In this document: piece by piece, positions 1 through 13,780 of the stretch
Numbering within the stretch: position 1 is the first letter of the stretch
Layout of the letters: every line of letters starts with the position of its first letter
Source of the DNA: Metridium senile
Taxonomy: Eukaryota > Cnidaria > Anthozoa > Actiniaria > Metridiidae
Reading direction: 5' to 3'
Length of the DNA stretch: 64,000 nucleotides
Assembly (NCBI GenBank): GCA_949775045.1
Contig: OX459105.1
Coordinates: forward strand, 8,944,547 to 9,008,546
Made by a program: the position numbers and the translations under genes
The notes under the pieces: model-generated
The model's database searches: none
What the model saw: the letters and a program-made list of their open reading frames with translations, nothing else
What the model was told of the DNA's origin: nothing

Positions 1-195
1 AGCCACCGCCAAACACAACTTATCGGCACCTGAACTCCTATTCAGTATTCGTGCCCGGTCCGAAGGACCCACTAAACTAAATGAATTTCGACTGGGTTAT
101 TCAGCCACCGCCAAATACAAACTTATCGACACCTGAATCACATATTCAGTATTCGTGCCCGGTCCGAAGGACCCAATAAACTAGATGAATTTTCG
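1..195. repeat. Tandem duplication, 102-bp period
   Basis: Two imperfect copies start at positions 1 and 103; both contain the words GCCACCGCCAAA and GTGCCCGGTCCGAAGGACCC. The first copy may continue leftwards outside the window. No coding potential is seen. Confidence 0.8.
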
Positions 196-249
196 TTGAA
201 CTATAGGCTCAACCAGGCCAAAACAAATATATACAGTGGTGACACAGAC

Positions 250-600
250 TCAACCACCTGAAACTTTGCAAGAAAAGAGCTGAACTAGGGTAACAGTACG
301 TTCACGTTGAGGCGCTTTGTTGCTCGAAGTCTTCCAACTTGAGGTAGTCCTTTTGGTGTGCTTACGAAGACACGTGTTCACCAACACGTCGCAGTCGATA
401 CACGAGTAGAAAGTCGAACACTTTTGCTTTAAACAGAAGACGCTGCCACTAGTAAGATGCGTTCGTCTCAGGGAGCTTCGTTGTTCGGTTAGCTGTCCAA
501 CGTGGTTGAAATCTACCAACAGGGTCGATGTTGTTCGTTTCGGCAGTTTGAGCAAATGACAATGAATTAATTGCATGCCCCTTGTTATATAGTCTTGCAT
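250..600 (-). pseudogene. Possible decayed piggyBac-like transposase C-terminus
   Basis: A 116-codon minus-strand frame opens with ATG at 600. Its middle contains a cysteine/histidine cluster spaced C-x4-C-x5-C-x2-C-x6-C-x3-H, including the word YSCIDCDV followed by C and KHT. This resembles the cysteine-rich C-terminal domain of piggyBac transposases, whose pattern includes Y-x-C-x2-C and a later C and H. No catalytic DDD core is visible upstream (600-1100), so at most a 3' remnant is present. Family assignment is by pattern only and could be wrong; a chance ORF remains possible. TTAA-flanked elements elsewhere in the window make a piggyBac-type relic plausible. Confidence 0.35.
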
Positions 601-667
601 ATCATTAAATCATCTCCCGTGGGAATATATGGCCATTTTGGATAGTTGTTGGTGTTGTTCTTGTGTA

Positions 668-804
668 CTTAGGGGCTGTATATATGAAGGCGAGTTGTCC
701 CTGCTAGCCGGGATAACTCTATTGTTTTGTGTCCCCAGGGGAATATAAAACAATAGAGTTACCCCGGCTAGTAGGGACAACTAGCTTCATATAAACTGCC
801 CTTA
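668..804. repeat. Short palindromic element
   Basis: The left arm contains CTTAGGGGCTGTATATATGA and GTTGTCCCTGCTAGCCGGG; the right arm contains their near reverse complements, ending in CTTCATATAAACTGCCCTTA. The loop is around 735-750. It looks like a MITE-type foldback sequence. Confidence 0.7.
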
Positions 805-965
805 GGCTACGTTTACACGGTACCGGACACATTTTTGATCGGTCAAAAAAAAAACATCCGCTTAGGGGTTCCGTTCACACGGTACCGCGCGAAACGTGCA
901 ATAATTTGGACGCCTAACCGGTCAAAACGAAAATATTGTAATGATCGGTTCCGTGTAAACCTAGC
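805..965. repeat. Palindromic MITE-like element
   Basis: Ends are inverted: GGCTACGTTTACACGGTACC on the left and CGGTTCCGTGTAAACCTAGC on the right. It directly abuts the previous palindrome. Confidence 0.65.
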
Positions 966-1104
966 TTATAGCCTTAGTCAAGATTTACTGAATCTTTGAA
1001 CACATCATTAACAAAGAATGATGCAATTGTACGTCATTACGGAAAGTACTACGGTTTACGGCAAGAAAGTGAAATTTTGATGATATATTTGTCAACTTGC
1101 TCTT

Positions 1105-1245
1105 TTTTTCTGTCGAAGGGCTGAAGCTCAACACGTCAGTCAACATTTTCACGTATAACAAATTTCATTTTATTGCCTATTATTTATACACCTACGCAGC
1201 CTGTACTAGTTTACTCGCCACTTTCCATTTCATATTTCAACTTAC
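1105..1245 (+). repeat. Dispersed repeat, also at about 26795-26940
   Basis: Shared words are GAAGGGCT-AAGCTC, ACGTCAGT, TAACAAATTTCATT, ACGCAGCCT and TAGTTTACTCGC followed by TTTCCATTT. The two copies are clearly related but diverged. No open frame of note. Confidence 0.65.
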
Positions 1246-1320
1246 TAAGACCAGAAGAGTTGTTCAAGCACCATTCAACAAACAACATTCGTTTAGTCTA
1301 TAAACTATGGTCTATCCAAA

Positions 1321-2074
1321 CATAGTTAATAGAGGGGACTGGTTAGAAAACCCGGCAAACTTCAAAGGGTAGGTCATTGTTCGATTTTATGAAGATCACG
1401 TGACAATTGGCCTTTACCTAAACGAGCAGAGGACTGGGTACTAGTTTCTAAATTTATCTAATTACAAAATTAAGCATATCATAGGAAAGAGCACATCAAG
1501 ATATACAAGGTTTCAAAGTTTGGGCACATTAGGTTAAATAGCGACAAAATGAAAGCATTTAGAATGTCCAAAGAATTACAAAGAAATGTATGGTTTGGAT
1601 GGACGGTGTCCATCCAATCCATACATTGCTTTGTAAATTTTCAAGGTTTTCAAAGACTGCCTCTAACCCAGTATTCAAGCAAATTCAACCAAACTTTGGA
1701 ACCTTGTATATCTAGATGTGCTCTTTCCAATGATATGATTAATGTTGTAATTAGATTAATTTAGAAAACTAGTACCTAGTCCTTTGCTCGTTTAGGTAAA
1801 GGCCAATAACCCTGCACACTTAAAATCCAAGATGGCGTACGGCTAGTTGTTTACTCTCTTGTAGCTTTTGTTTTCTTCAATTTTCCGCGATCGAGTTCTA
1901 TTTTACCTCTTGGAATATAGCTAAAATTGTTTATTAACCCATAATACGCGATGCCTGGTGAAAATTGTGCAGGGTCATTGTCACGTGATGGTGCAATTCA
2001 ACCTCAAAGGCGAAACAATAGGCTTCCCTTTGAAGTTTGCCGGGTTTCCTAACCAGTCCCCTCTATTAACTATG
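1321..2074. mobile_element. Palindromic DNA element with 7-bp target duplication
   Basis: The whole segment is a long imperfect inverted repeat: the left end CATAGTTAATAGAGGGGACT matches the reverse complement of the right end, and pairing continues through words such as TGGTTAG, GGTAAAGGCCAATAAC and ACATCTAGATATACAAGG. The centre is a tight hairpin (GGATGGACGGTGTCCATCC) near 1610. It is flanked by ATCCAAA at 1314-1320 and again at 2075-2081, a perfect 7-bp duplication consistent with transposition. It has no coding capacity, so it would be a non-autonomous foldback or MITE-type element of unassigned superfamily. Confidence 0.8.
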
Positions 2075-2081
2075 ATCCAAA

Positions 2082-4000
2082 ACTGAGCTCAAGTAAAGAA
2101 GTTTTAAAAGTTCGCTTTAGCAGTGATTTCGGCTGATAGTAGTCGAATAATTACAATTGGTAAAATTATGTGAACACTTTTTACGGTGTTACAAATTTCA
2201 TTCTATTACCATCGAATAATTACAGTGTTTTAACACTGCAATTCAGTAAGGTGTCCAAAGCAAAAATAAGGTTTTTATATCATTACCAGATAAAAATTTA
2301 AAGCATATTTACAAATCTTTGGCTATGCACTGGGTGGTGCAGAAATAAACAAACAGATACATTTCAAAATTAAACGTAGTACACATTAAATAATAGAATT
2401 GGAGCGTACTTGGTTGAAAGTTTCCACTACATGGGAGTGGTAGCATAATTCAATGTTCCAAATGGCTTTCAGAAATGGAAATAGCATTAATATTTCGAAC
2501 CATGAAACGAATTCAATTTCATAAAATAAAATAAGAAATCAAATCACTTTTTAACGAATCTTTTAAGTTCACAGACGCAAGTTTTCTATTAACGGGTCAT
2601 TTGCAGGATGACGTAATTTTAAAATAATCAAAATAGAAACAAGGCACTGAGAGCTCAAGATGAAGATAATATATGCAGCTAACTGCTTCAGTGATTTCTA
2701 CCCATACTCCTTTTAGGTCTAGTCGCGTAGACTTGAAGCCAATTGACGACAATGTTTTTTGAATTGACTGTATGTATAGTGCTCTGTAAAAGAACTTACT
2801 ATTATATGGCTATGCGTGAACTGGAAAAGCATAAGTAATCTGCAAGGCTTCTAATCGTTACGCATTCAAAATCGAGCGGACAGTAGTTAAGAGCCTCGAT
2901 AAGTCTTTGAATGATATATATTATTTTGTCTAACCGGAAAGATCAATTTTTTTTAAATCATAGAGCTATGTTTTCCGATGCTAATAAGCCTTTGCAGCTA
3001 GAGGTCACGTGACACCACCTACCATAAAGTGCTTAAAAGCCATACAATTGGGAAAAATTGGAGAAATCTACAAGCCTCCAATAAATAATAACCGTTGTCA
3101 GAATTTGATTTGAAGCAATTGGGAATAATTTACAGAGTTTTAAATATTACTGTGGCCACGCCCTGGCTGGGATTTTTGGGTCTGGGTCGAATCACCGGAA
3201 ATGATGTCAACGATTACCTTGTAAAACTGTCAAAATCAACTTTGAGAATAGAAGAAGAAGTAATACAAATTGAATTATACTTTCTAAAACCGTGTTCGAC
3301 TTGTATTGCGTCTGACAACTTCAACAAGTCGCTTTAGAACGCAAACGCAAGCTCAGAGTAATTTTTGACGTCACGGAAAAACTCTCGACCTAGTTCTCCC
3401 AACTCGTGCTACCTGGCACAGAAACTCCGGCACTTTCAAACCTGTATAACTCAGCCAATATTTACCCCAATGACTGGGACATATATCATTTAAATTCTCT
3501 CGATGTCTAGAATTTGATGAAATTGGTCTGTTTTTAGGGGTTATAAGCACTTTTTAAAGTGGATTTAAAAAATCCATCAGCTGTGCCAAAATGATGTTCA
3601 GAAATAGAAAGAGCAAGGTGACATTAGTAAAACGTTGAGAGCATAGCTAGAGTGAATTTAAGCCTTCAGAAAATATCCCATTTTATGTTCCTGACTATTT
3701 CTTATGTATTTAGAACCGCAAAAGCTGAAATTTAGACTAATTGCTAATGTCGACATGTGGGTGTGGGTCACGTTTATTGAGCGTTAGCGAATTTTAGCAA
3801 GAAAAAGGTTGCACTTTATGATCATCTCTCCTAAGCATGTACGCTGAGCCACATATTTATTTACTCATAAAACTTGATTATTCTTCACCATGAGAATGTT
3901 GGAAAAAAACCATGGTAAATATTTTGGCCCGCGAACGTCCTCAAAATACAAAATTCATATTTTTATTCATATTTACAGCAAATACAAACCAGCTTTTTTG
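2082..4000. other. Stretch without recognised gene
   Basis: No exon-like conserved coding is seen. A single arm of a repeat lies at about 2682-2772 (words TGATTTCTACCCAT and GACTTGAAGCC-ATTGA); it is related to the palindromic element at 59465-59711. The remainder looks like unique AT-rich DNA. Confidence 0.6.
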
Positions 4001-4001
4001 T

Positions 4002-4215
4002 CTGTCATGTCCGTCACTCTGCCTTCTTGTCTGTTAGTGTCTGTCTGTCTGCCTTCTTGTCTGTCAATGTCTACCTTCTTGTCTGTTAGTGTCTGTCTGC
4101 CTTCTTGTCTGTCAATCTGTCTACCTTCTTGTCTGTTAGTGTCTGTCTTCTTGTCTGCCTTCTTGTCTGTCAATCTGTCTACCTTCGTGTCTACTAGTGT
4201 GTCCGTCTGTTTGGC
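4002..4215. repeat. TCTG-rich minisatellite
   Basis: Irregular tandem array of CTTCTTGTCTGT, TAGTGTCTGTCTGC and CAATGTCTAC blocks. The open frames on both strands are by-products of the repeat. It lies about 440 bp downstream of the DPP7 stop codon. Confidence 0.85.
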
Positions 4216-4654
4216 TGCTTCTGTGTTATATACGTCTCTATTCTTGCTGATCTATTTCTAAAATAACAACAACAACAGCAACACCATATTATTTTATTTT
4301 TTCAATGCAGTTTATGCTCTGACGTGACTCTATACTGATTATACGAGACTTAGGGAAATACAATGCTTTTTTTCTCCGTATGCTTTTCGTATGCTTTTCG
4401 TATGCAAAGCAGCGCTTTTTATGGTACTTCTCAGAGGGGCCGGCGGTCCAAAAATTTGTTAATCAACGTTTAGTTTGTCTATTCATGTATGGGAAATGGC
4501 TTTGACAAATATACACCAGTATTCATTTAACGGCATTAGTTTTTCTATTCTAAAAGGTTACAAAGATTTTGAACTCTTTATGCACACTTGTTAACAAGTT
4601 ATTTCCTTTTGATGATTGAGCGTAAAGACAAAATCTTAGCAGTTGTTGGATTAA

Positions 4655-7600
4655 TTATGAAATCCACTTGCGAATAAGTTCTAATTCTTGTTTTCTGGCA
4701 GCAGTAACAGTTGGAGGATCCTCGGGGTTAGAAGATCTGGAAAAATAGTAAAGAAAGAACATCTTAAGAAGTAATAGTATATCAAGAAAAGTTTCTATAT
4801 ACTGTTCTTTCATGGTATGCAGTGCTTCTGTAATTGTTGTCACATCTACTGTTGTTATATTGATAGTTTATACATAGTTTTTACGTTGTTGTTGCTGTTG
4901 TTCTTTCATGGTATGCAGTGCTTCTGTAATTGTTGTCACATCTGCTGTTGTTATGTTGATAGTTTATACATAGTTTTTACGTTGTTGTTGCTGTTGTCCT
5001 TTTGTGGTTTGTAGTGCTGCTGTAATTGTTGTCACATCTGCTGTTGTTTATATTGATAGAGTGTGCATAAGTTGTTGTTGTTCTTTTGTAGTTTGTAGTG
5101 ATGCTGTAATTGTTGTCACATCTGCTGTTGTTTATATTGATAGTGTGTGCACAAGTTGTTGTTGTTGTTGTTGTTGTTCTTTTGTGGTTGTAGTGCTGCT
5201 GTAAGTGTTATAACATCTGCTGTTGTTTATATTGATAGTATGTGCATACGTTGTTGTTCTTTTGTAGTTTGTAGTGATGCTGTAATTGTTATCACATCTG
5301 CTGTTGTTTATATTGATAGTGTGTGAATAAGTTGTTGTTGTTGTTGTTGTTTTGTGGTTTGTAGTGATGCTGTAATTGTTGTCACATCTGCTGTTGTTTA
5401 TATTGATAGTGTGTGAATAAGTTGTTGTTGTTGTTGTTGTTGTTTTGTGGTTTGTAGTGATGCTGTAATTGTTGTCACATCTGCTGTTGTTTATATTGAT
5501 AGTGTGTGAATAAGTTGTTGTTGTTGTTGTTGTTGTTTTGTGGTTTGTAGTGATGCTGTAATTGTTGTCACATCTGCTGTTGTTTATATTGATAGTATGT
5601 GAATAAGTTGTTGTTGTTGTTTTGTGGTTTGTAGTGCTGCTGTAAGTGTTGTCACATCTGCTGTTGTTTATATTGATAGTATGTGAATAAGTTGTTGTTG
5701 TTGTTGTTTTGTGGTTTGTAGTGATGCTGTAATTGTTGTCACATCTGCTGTTGTTTATATTGATAGTGTGTGAATAAGTTGTTGTTGTTGTTGTTGTTGT
5801 TTTGTGGTTTGTAGTGATGCTGTAATTGTTGTCACATCTGCTGTTGTTTATATTGATAGTGTGTGAATAAGTTGTTGTTGTTGTTGTTGTTGTTTTGTGG
5901 TTTGTAGTGATGCTGTAATTGTTGTCACATCTGCTGTTGTTTATATTGATAGTATGTGAATAAGTTGTTGTTGTTGTTTTGTGGTTTGTAGTGCTGCTGT
6001 AAGTGTTGTCACATCTGCTGTTGTTTATATTGATAGTATGTGAATAAGTTGTTGTTGTTGTTGTTTTGTGGTTTGTAGTGATGCTGTAATTGTTGTCACA
6101 TCTACTGTTGTTTATATTGATAGTATGTGAATAAGTTGTTGTTGTTGTTTTGTGGTTGTAGTGCTGCTGTAAGTGTTGTCACATCTGCTGTTGTTTATGT
6201 TGATAGTATGTGAATAAGTTGTTGTTGTTGTTTTGTGGTTGTAGTGCTGCTGTAAGTGTTGTCACATCTGCTGTTGTTTATGTTGATAGTATGTGAATAA
6301 GTTGTTGTTGTTGTTGTTCTTTTGTAGTTTGTAGTGCTGCTGTAATTGTCATATCTGGGTTTTTTTAATTTATAGTATGTGTATACGTTGCTGTAGCCTG
6401 ATTTTCAGAGCGGGCCTGGGTACCCAGGAAAATCAGGCTAACGTTGCTGTTGTTGATGACGTTGATGTTCATGTTGTTGTTGTCGTGTTTGTTGTTGTTA
6501 CAATAGTCTCCCTCACATTTATCTGCGCCATTTTGAAAGGTAGACACGCTTTTGCATCAAAGCGAGACGAATGGCGAGCTTGCAATGATAGAGCCATATC
6601 AATAATTGTCCAAGCTGTTAAAAAGGTCTCCAATATTGCAAGTTCACCGTTCGTTTCGTCTCGATGCAATGACACGGCTGCTTTTTCTTATTGAGTGGTT
6701 GGTTGTTTAGAATAAATAAATGTATTGTTGTCAATCAGTGTTGTTGTCATCGATATCTACCTTAGGTCAAGATGATGGGCTCCCCCTTCAACCAAAAGGG
6801 CTACCAATGTTGGTGAAACGGACTTGAGAACCTGGCATAAACAAGTCAATTCGTTATGCACATATTTCTTATACTGCCAAATTAGCCTGTGTGGCGGCTC
6901 TTGGGAATTGAGGGAGAGAGGGGGAGGGGTGGTGGGGAGAAGGAGGGAAGGAAGAGGTTCTCCCTTTTTCCCTCTTACCTCCCCCTCTCTCCCCAAACCC
7001 TAGAGCCGCCACGCAGGCTAACAACAAATGACCAATATTAATCCATGAATCATTTCAAGCTAAGTTATAGTTAATATATTGATAAAAGATAAAGATAAAA
7101 CTGGTTTCTAAGCCGTGAAAAAGTACAGTGGAACCCCGTTAATCCGGTCACCTAAGGGACAGTCCAAAGTGGCCGTATTAACGGGGTGGCGGTATTAAGA
7201 GGGTAAATTTTATAGAAAATGTATGGGCATGCATTTCGTCGGGGCCTAAAAAACTGGCCGCAATAACGGGGTGGCCGTATTAAGCGGGTGGCCGTAAGGC
7301 GGGGTTCCACTGTATCTTAACGTGTACCGTTATCGAGTCACAGACAATTGTGTTGATTGTAACAAATCTGATTCAGTACATTACCGGCATAAACTAGCAT
7401 TTCATTTATTGCCTGGATACTCATTCCTTAAGGTGGCCCGGTAGTATTGACTTTGCAGGATAAACATAATTTTGTAACGCATTATTTTGCATCTAAACTT
7501 TGTCCGATTTCTACGAAATTTACACATATAGATCTCAAAACTTTGAAGTTTGAGCTAGTTATATTTTAAGTGCGATTTTTGGAAACTATAAAGAGAAATA

Positions 7601-10600
7601 ATGTTTTTTTTAAAAGCACACGCTTTACTTAAATTGTCAATAAATCAAAACTTAGAAGATGAATTTATTTCTTTTTTTGAGAGAATATTATTTGGTTGTA
7701 TAGAAACATATTGTAGCAGTTTTATTCAAATATTGACCTTGGAAGTTTTTTTACAAACGTTTTTAAATTTTTGCGCGCAAAATTAATATAAAAATTCCAT
7801 TGCTCAAATCTCAATAAGAATTAAAACATAGTTACAAATTTACCTGTAGAAAGAAAGACCAATACCTCTTGTAACTTCTAATCACAAAATAGCGACTTTG
7901 AAGCCAACATTGCTAGCTCTGATTTCTTGAAGAGCTTGTCGACATATTGTTGTTCACTGCGTAGTGAGCATTTCGAAAATATATCTACTCTATTTCTTCA
8001 ATTGTTGACCTTGAGTTTTCTATATAGCGTAGATACATGCTTAAGAGTCATAACTGTGAAATGTGGTCTTATGTGCTGTTCTAAAAATGACAAAATTAGC
8101 GGCCAACGTACAGCAACCACGTTGCGCGTTCATTATACCTCGTTTGACTTCCAAGGAAAACCCTTCGCGTTATGTTTATTTACATCAACTTCACAACCTC
8201 ATAATCCGTGAACACCGATTCTGCACGAGGAATGTCTTTTTTGCGAATAGAAATAGAAAAAAGACGCAGTGTTTACGCCTGAATTGTCTCTGTATCTGCA
8301 TAAAAAGACATTCTTCGTGCAGAACCGGTGTTCACGGATTATGAGGTTGTGAAGTTAATGTAAATAAACATAACGCGAAGGGTTTTCCTTGGAAGTCAAA
8401 CGAGGTATAATGAACGCGCAACGTGGTTGCTGTACGTTGGCCGCTAATTTTGTCATTTTTAGAACAGCACAGAAGACCACATTTCACAGTTATGACTCTT
8501 AAGCATGTATCTACGCTATATAGAAAACTCAAGGTCAACAATTGTAGAAATAGAGTAGATATATTTTCGAAATGCTCACTACGCAGTGAACAACAATATG
8601 TCGACAAGCTCTTCAAGAAATCAGAGCTAGCAATGTTGGCTTCAAAGTCGCTATTTTGTGATTAGAAGTTACAAGAGGTATTGGTCTTTCTTTCTACAGG
8701 TAAATTTGTAACTATGTTTTAATTCTTATTGAGATTTGAGCAATGGAATTTTTATATTAATTTTGCGCGCAAAAATTTAAAAACGTTTGTAAAAAAACTT
8801 CCAAGGTCAATATTTGAATAAAACTGCTACAATATGTTTCCATATAACCAAATAATATTCTCTCAAAAAAAGAAATAAATTCATCTTCTAAGTTTTGATT
8901 TATTGACAATTTAAGTAAAGCGTGTGCTTTTAAAAAAAACATTATTTCTCTTTATAGTTTCTACAAATCGCACTTAAAATATGACTAGCTCAAACTTCAA
9001 AGTTTTGAGATCTATATGTGTAAATTTCGTAGAAATCAGACAAAGTTTAGATGCAAAATAATGAGTTACAAAATTATGTTTATCCTGCAAAGTCAATACT
9101 ACCGGGCCACCTTAAGCCGCAACAACGTTTTGAAACAAGTATGATACAGCTAATTGTAAAAACGTTGTTCTGACTTAGTAATTTAGTGGGAACCTTCTTT
9201 TGGAAAGGACTTTATTATAATAAAAAGACAAAAGAAGATCATTTTTTGTTCTTCATTTCTTACTAAATAACTTTCCATGTGACAATATTCTTCTAGTAGA
9301 CCAGTTTCATGTTATCTAGTACCGCTGAACTATTTGACAAAAGGCGCATTTGCACATGTATAGCCTCAGTTCAGAGTAAATTCACAAGTGTTTTCTATTG
9401 TAAGGGTAAACCATTTTTTTCGTGCTTTGCTATAGAAATTTGTGATACTTTTGACCAGAAATCGAGGCTTAGCTGACTGTGCAAATGTGCTCTTTTTCAA
9501 AAAAGTCCAGCGGTGATCGATAACACAAAACTGGAGTAATAGGAGTGTATGCATTTGATATAGTTATCTTACCCCACCAGGTCTCCAGGGGTCGAGATTA
9601 CCATTAGAGAAGATTATATTAGAAGCTGAGCTGATGTCTGAAATCATAAACACTATTAATTATAATATTTAAAATCTTGCGATGCTGCAGATAAAAAAAT
9701 AGCAATGATACTGACAAATACATAGCCTGTGTAGCCGGGGGAGGGGAGGGTGTGGATGAAAAAAAAAAACAGGGAAGAAAGGGTGGCAGCTGCTAAAATG
9801 ATGATCACAACGATGATAGTGATGGCGGACAATGAAACTAGTGATCAACACCAGTAAGTCCCGGTTCACACTAGCCTTCTACGCAGACGGAGGCTAAGTT
9901 CACACTAGCGGCATAAGCAGCTTACGCAGATTTAGTGAAGATTCAGCATACGTAAATTTCTCGAATAAGTTTGAGAAAAGACAAGTGCGGCTAATGAGCA
10001 AAGCCCGATCGAGTCTGCGTATGTTGTTTATGCTTATACTTATGTCGCTAGTATACTAGTTTGCAGATCGGGGGTATTCCAGTTGGTGCCAATACGTACC
10101 TCGTCCCCATAATGAAGTTCCAATCCATTCTAAACGTGGCTTGACATTCCATTTCTTACTACAGTACTCAGCTCTCATGTCCAGCGTCCAGGGTAGAACA
10201 GGGAACATGTCAGTCACATTGTTGGTGCCTGATGGTAGCAAAAACTCTGTACAGGCCTGTGATAAAAACAACGGTGAATAAATGATCACTGGAAATAATG
10301 AAAGATAGACGATAATAGCGAGATAATGGTTGATTATAACGATAACCAATTAAGAAAATTATCACATGACCAGATCAATACTAACGATAATGGAAGTAAA
10401 ACGTTCAAATCTAATGATATGATGGCGATGGTGATGAAGTGATGATGATGTTCGATTGTGTATTTCAGACTCATATTCATCTACGTCTTAATACAGGGTT
10501 CGTGCTGATGTCAGTAAACAAAATCTAAATCAAAAAGTGGTAATTTTTTTAAAAATTTCAAAAAGTGCTTTGAATTTTTAACCCTATACTTTAGCTAAAA

Positions 10601-13600
10601 TTAGGAGTTTTTTTAAAAGGAGTTTTTGCTAATTTTCTAAAATTCAAGGGCTTTTCAAAAAAACGTTAATCAAATCTATGGAGTTTTCAAGGAGTTTAAG
10701 GAGTAGCACGAACCCTGTTAATAGCTTTCGACCTTCTTCCCCTCCCCTCCCCTACCTGGTAGTCCCATGCATAGTTATCATTGCCCAAACCACAACCAGT
10801 TGGGTCAGAACACTCTACAAACTCTGTCCAAGGATCAAAGCATGTCTTCTTTCCTGATGTACCATTGTAGGCAAGGCCAGCGGCTGCAGCAAGGCCGTCT
10901 AGTTTATTGGAAGCACTGGCAATCACTTTGCAGGCATAGTTGACAGGATTGGCTGGTAGTGGGGCTAGGAAGCTAGTAGGGTAGGGGTAGTCACACATGG
11001 CTAACGTCGTGAATGAGTTACGGATCCAACCAATGATGTGGTTGATCTGTAGAATAGATATACACGCAGGTTTATAATAAACCACAATTTATTGTCATAC
11101 GCTATCATTACAGCACAAAGCTAAGGGCAAAAGTATGGCAAATATTATTGTATTAACATGATTTTATTCACGCTTTGTTTGCTGTTAAACAAGTTCTCGT
11201 GGCTTATTTGGTAAAACAAAACAGCTTCTCATGGAAACGCAACAGTTTAATGTACTTATCTTTGCAATTTGTTTAAAGCCAATCATTCTAAAACTTACTG
11301 CGGTTTTCGACTTTCTGCGAACTCAGACATTCCAACTTTTTGTAAAATACGTATTTCACTGCCGTCAATCAAGGATTTAAAAAGTACCGACTTATTAATT
11401 TAGATTGACTAAAAACGTATTTCACAGCAAGCCGTGGGAATGTCTAAGTTTTTAGAAAAACGAAAACCGCAGTAATAATTTTAGTGTGGTCTTTTATGTA
11501 TGTTTCTTAATTAGATTAATATTTCTACACTCGTTCCCAGTCCCTTTATCAATTTGGGAAGGTGAATTGGATAACAGTATAGTTTAAAATATCACCTGAT
11601 CGACAGATGTCAGGGGCTTGCAAAGCTTGAAGGCTTTAGAGATACTTGCCAGCCCTGTGAAAGAGGTAATAGAAGTTTCATTTTAGTGGTACTGCATAAT
11701 AAACTGACATACTTACAAATTGTACACACAGTAGATTGATGAATGCTGACCTTTTTTCCCCATTGCCTCAAGGTTTGCTAGCTCAATGAAACCTTGACGT
11801 ACGCTCTTGGGACAATTTGGATCAGCACCAAGAAAATCCTATAATTATTGATGACAAGTCAACATTTTTTCAAAAAACATAAAATGACATGCCAAGCATC
11901 TATAATATTATATACCTATTTCAATTAACGTTGTCCATCTGGAATGGTTGACGTGAGACCGATAGGAATTGTGGGAGTTCATTAAACTGCAAATACACTA
12001 TTATAATCACGCTTGAATATTAATGTTTACTTCTAAAATACTGTTATCTGTAATTCAGCACCATTCAAGTGTGATTAAAACAATGTATTTGAAATTTAAT
12101 GAACTCCCACAATTCCTATCGGTCTCAGATCAACCATTCCAGATGGACAACGTTAATTGAAATAGGTGTATACTGTGATCATGATTTAAGTGTATTAAAT
12201 GGTAGTTATTTTCAGTATTATTTTCAGAAATCAATGGGTAGGCCCCCCAATCATTTTGAGGGTGCTACGGCCCTGGTGATATAAACATGCTGGGAGCAAT
12301 AGAGAAAGAGAGAAGTTGTGAAGAAACACAAGACATAGCAAAGTGTTTCTTTGACATCTCGAGTGCCTTACAGCTCACAGAATGTTTATATCACAGTATA
12401 TATCTAGACACAAGTTGTTATTTATATTGCTTTCATAAATGTTTTGAAATTTTTGTACAATGATGAACAGAGGAAGCCTCCTCCTCAGGCAAAACTGCTG
12501 GGTTACCTTTGTTATGCGAACTGAAGAGGAATAGGCCCCAAATAAGAAAGGAACACCCTCACCCCCTACCCCCACTTTTGTTCTGCCACAGGAAGCCCAG
12601 AGTCAAGAGTTGCCTGCGGAAGAGGCTAGAACAGAGAGTATCTCGGTCCTCTCATATAAACATGAAAACCAGCCAATCAGAGCGTGCACATTATCTCAAA
12701 TATTTTATAATGTGCAATAAATATTAGACTAATCATTTAAAGATTACCCAACATGCTTTACTGTCTTGGTCCAAAGTGTTGACTATAGCTTTGATAACAA
12801 TGTTTGATATAGGTGTAATTATACTTACATCGGTGACAGCTTTAAAGAAGAAACTTCTTGAAGTCGTGTCAGCTAACATATAGATTGGGGCACTTGCTGC
12901 TAATGCTGCTTTTACTACATTGGGGTATTTGAACCTTAGATAAGCACTTAACATACCACCATAGCTGTAACGATAACATAGAATGACAATCAAATGAACA
13001 GGCAATGAAAAAAAAAAATGGAATTGGGAAACAGGGAATCTTTAAAACTTGGAACTGATTTTTGCATTCTGGGCTTTAAATATTCCCCATTTTTGTGTTC
13101 CGGGTGCAATTCCCGTCAACTAGGGCATATTACATTTTCTCAGGTATCTCATGCACTTAAGTCTAATGTTGCAGACAGCGAAAAAGCAATTGACTAAAAC
13201 ACTAATTACGTGGCTAATGCCCTCTAGGACCCAGGCCCCAGTGGTTTGAGAGAAAACATTTTCCACTTCTTTCATCGCTCAGCCAGTTAAAAAATACAAA
13301 ATCACCTAGCTCTGTAAATATAATCCCATTGTAACGAGTATATAATATTTAACCCACCTTCCTCCAAATGAAACAACAGGTTTATCAGTTGCTTTGAATT
13401 CTTTTTTGATATCAGTCAACAGCACAGCAAAGTCAGCTATAGCTTGTTCTATAGATAGGTATCCAATGTTTTCAGGTTTGAACGAGTCTTCACCAAATGG
13501 AAGAGACGTGCCATAATATCTCTAAAAATATACACATGTCAAGTAGTAATAATTTGCTGTTTATTGATAAAATACACCAAATCGAAATATGGAGTCCAAT

Positions 13601-13742
13601 TTTAATAAATATTGTTCTTGATTGGCTAGCCTCACATACATGTGAAAACCTCATTGTGTTTCAACGTGAACACAATTAAGGCTAGCCAGTCAAGAACAAC
13701 AGTTATTGAAATTGGATGCCATATTTTGATTTGGTCTATGTA

Positions 13743-13780
<38 letters not shown>

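Noticed and set aside
7927..8616. Mirror-image 94-codon ORFs in both arms of the giant palindrome
   Set aside because: Considered as a real duplicated protein, but composition is unremarkable, no motif is seen, and identity follows from the palindrome itself.
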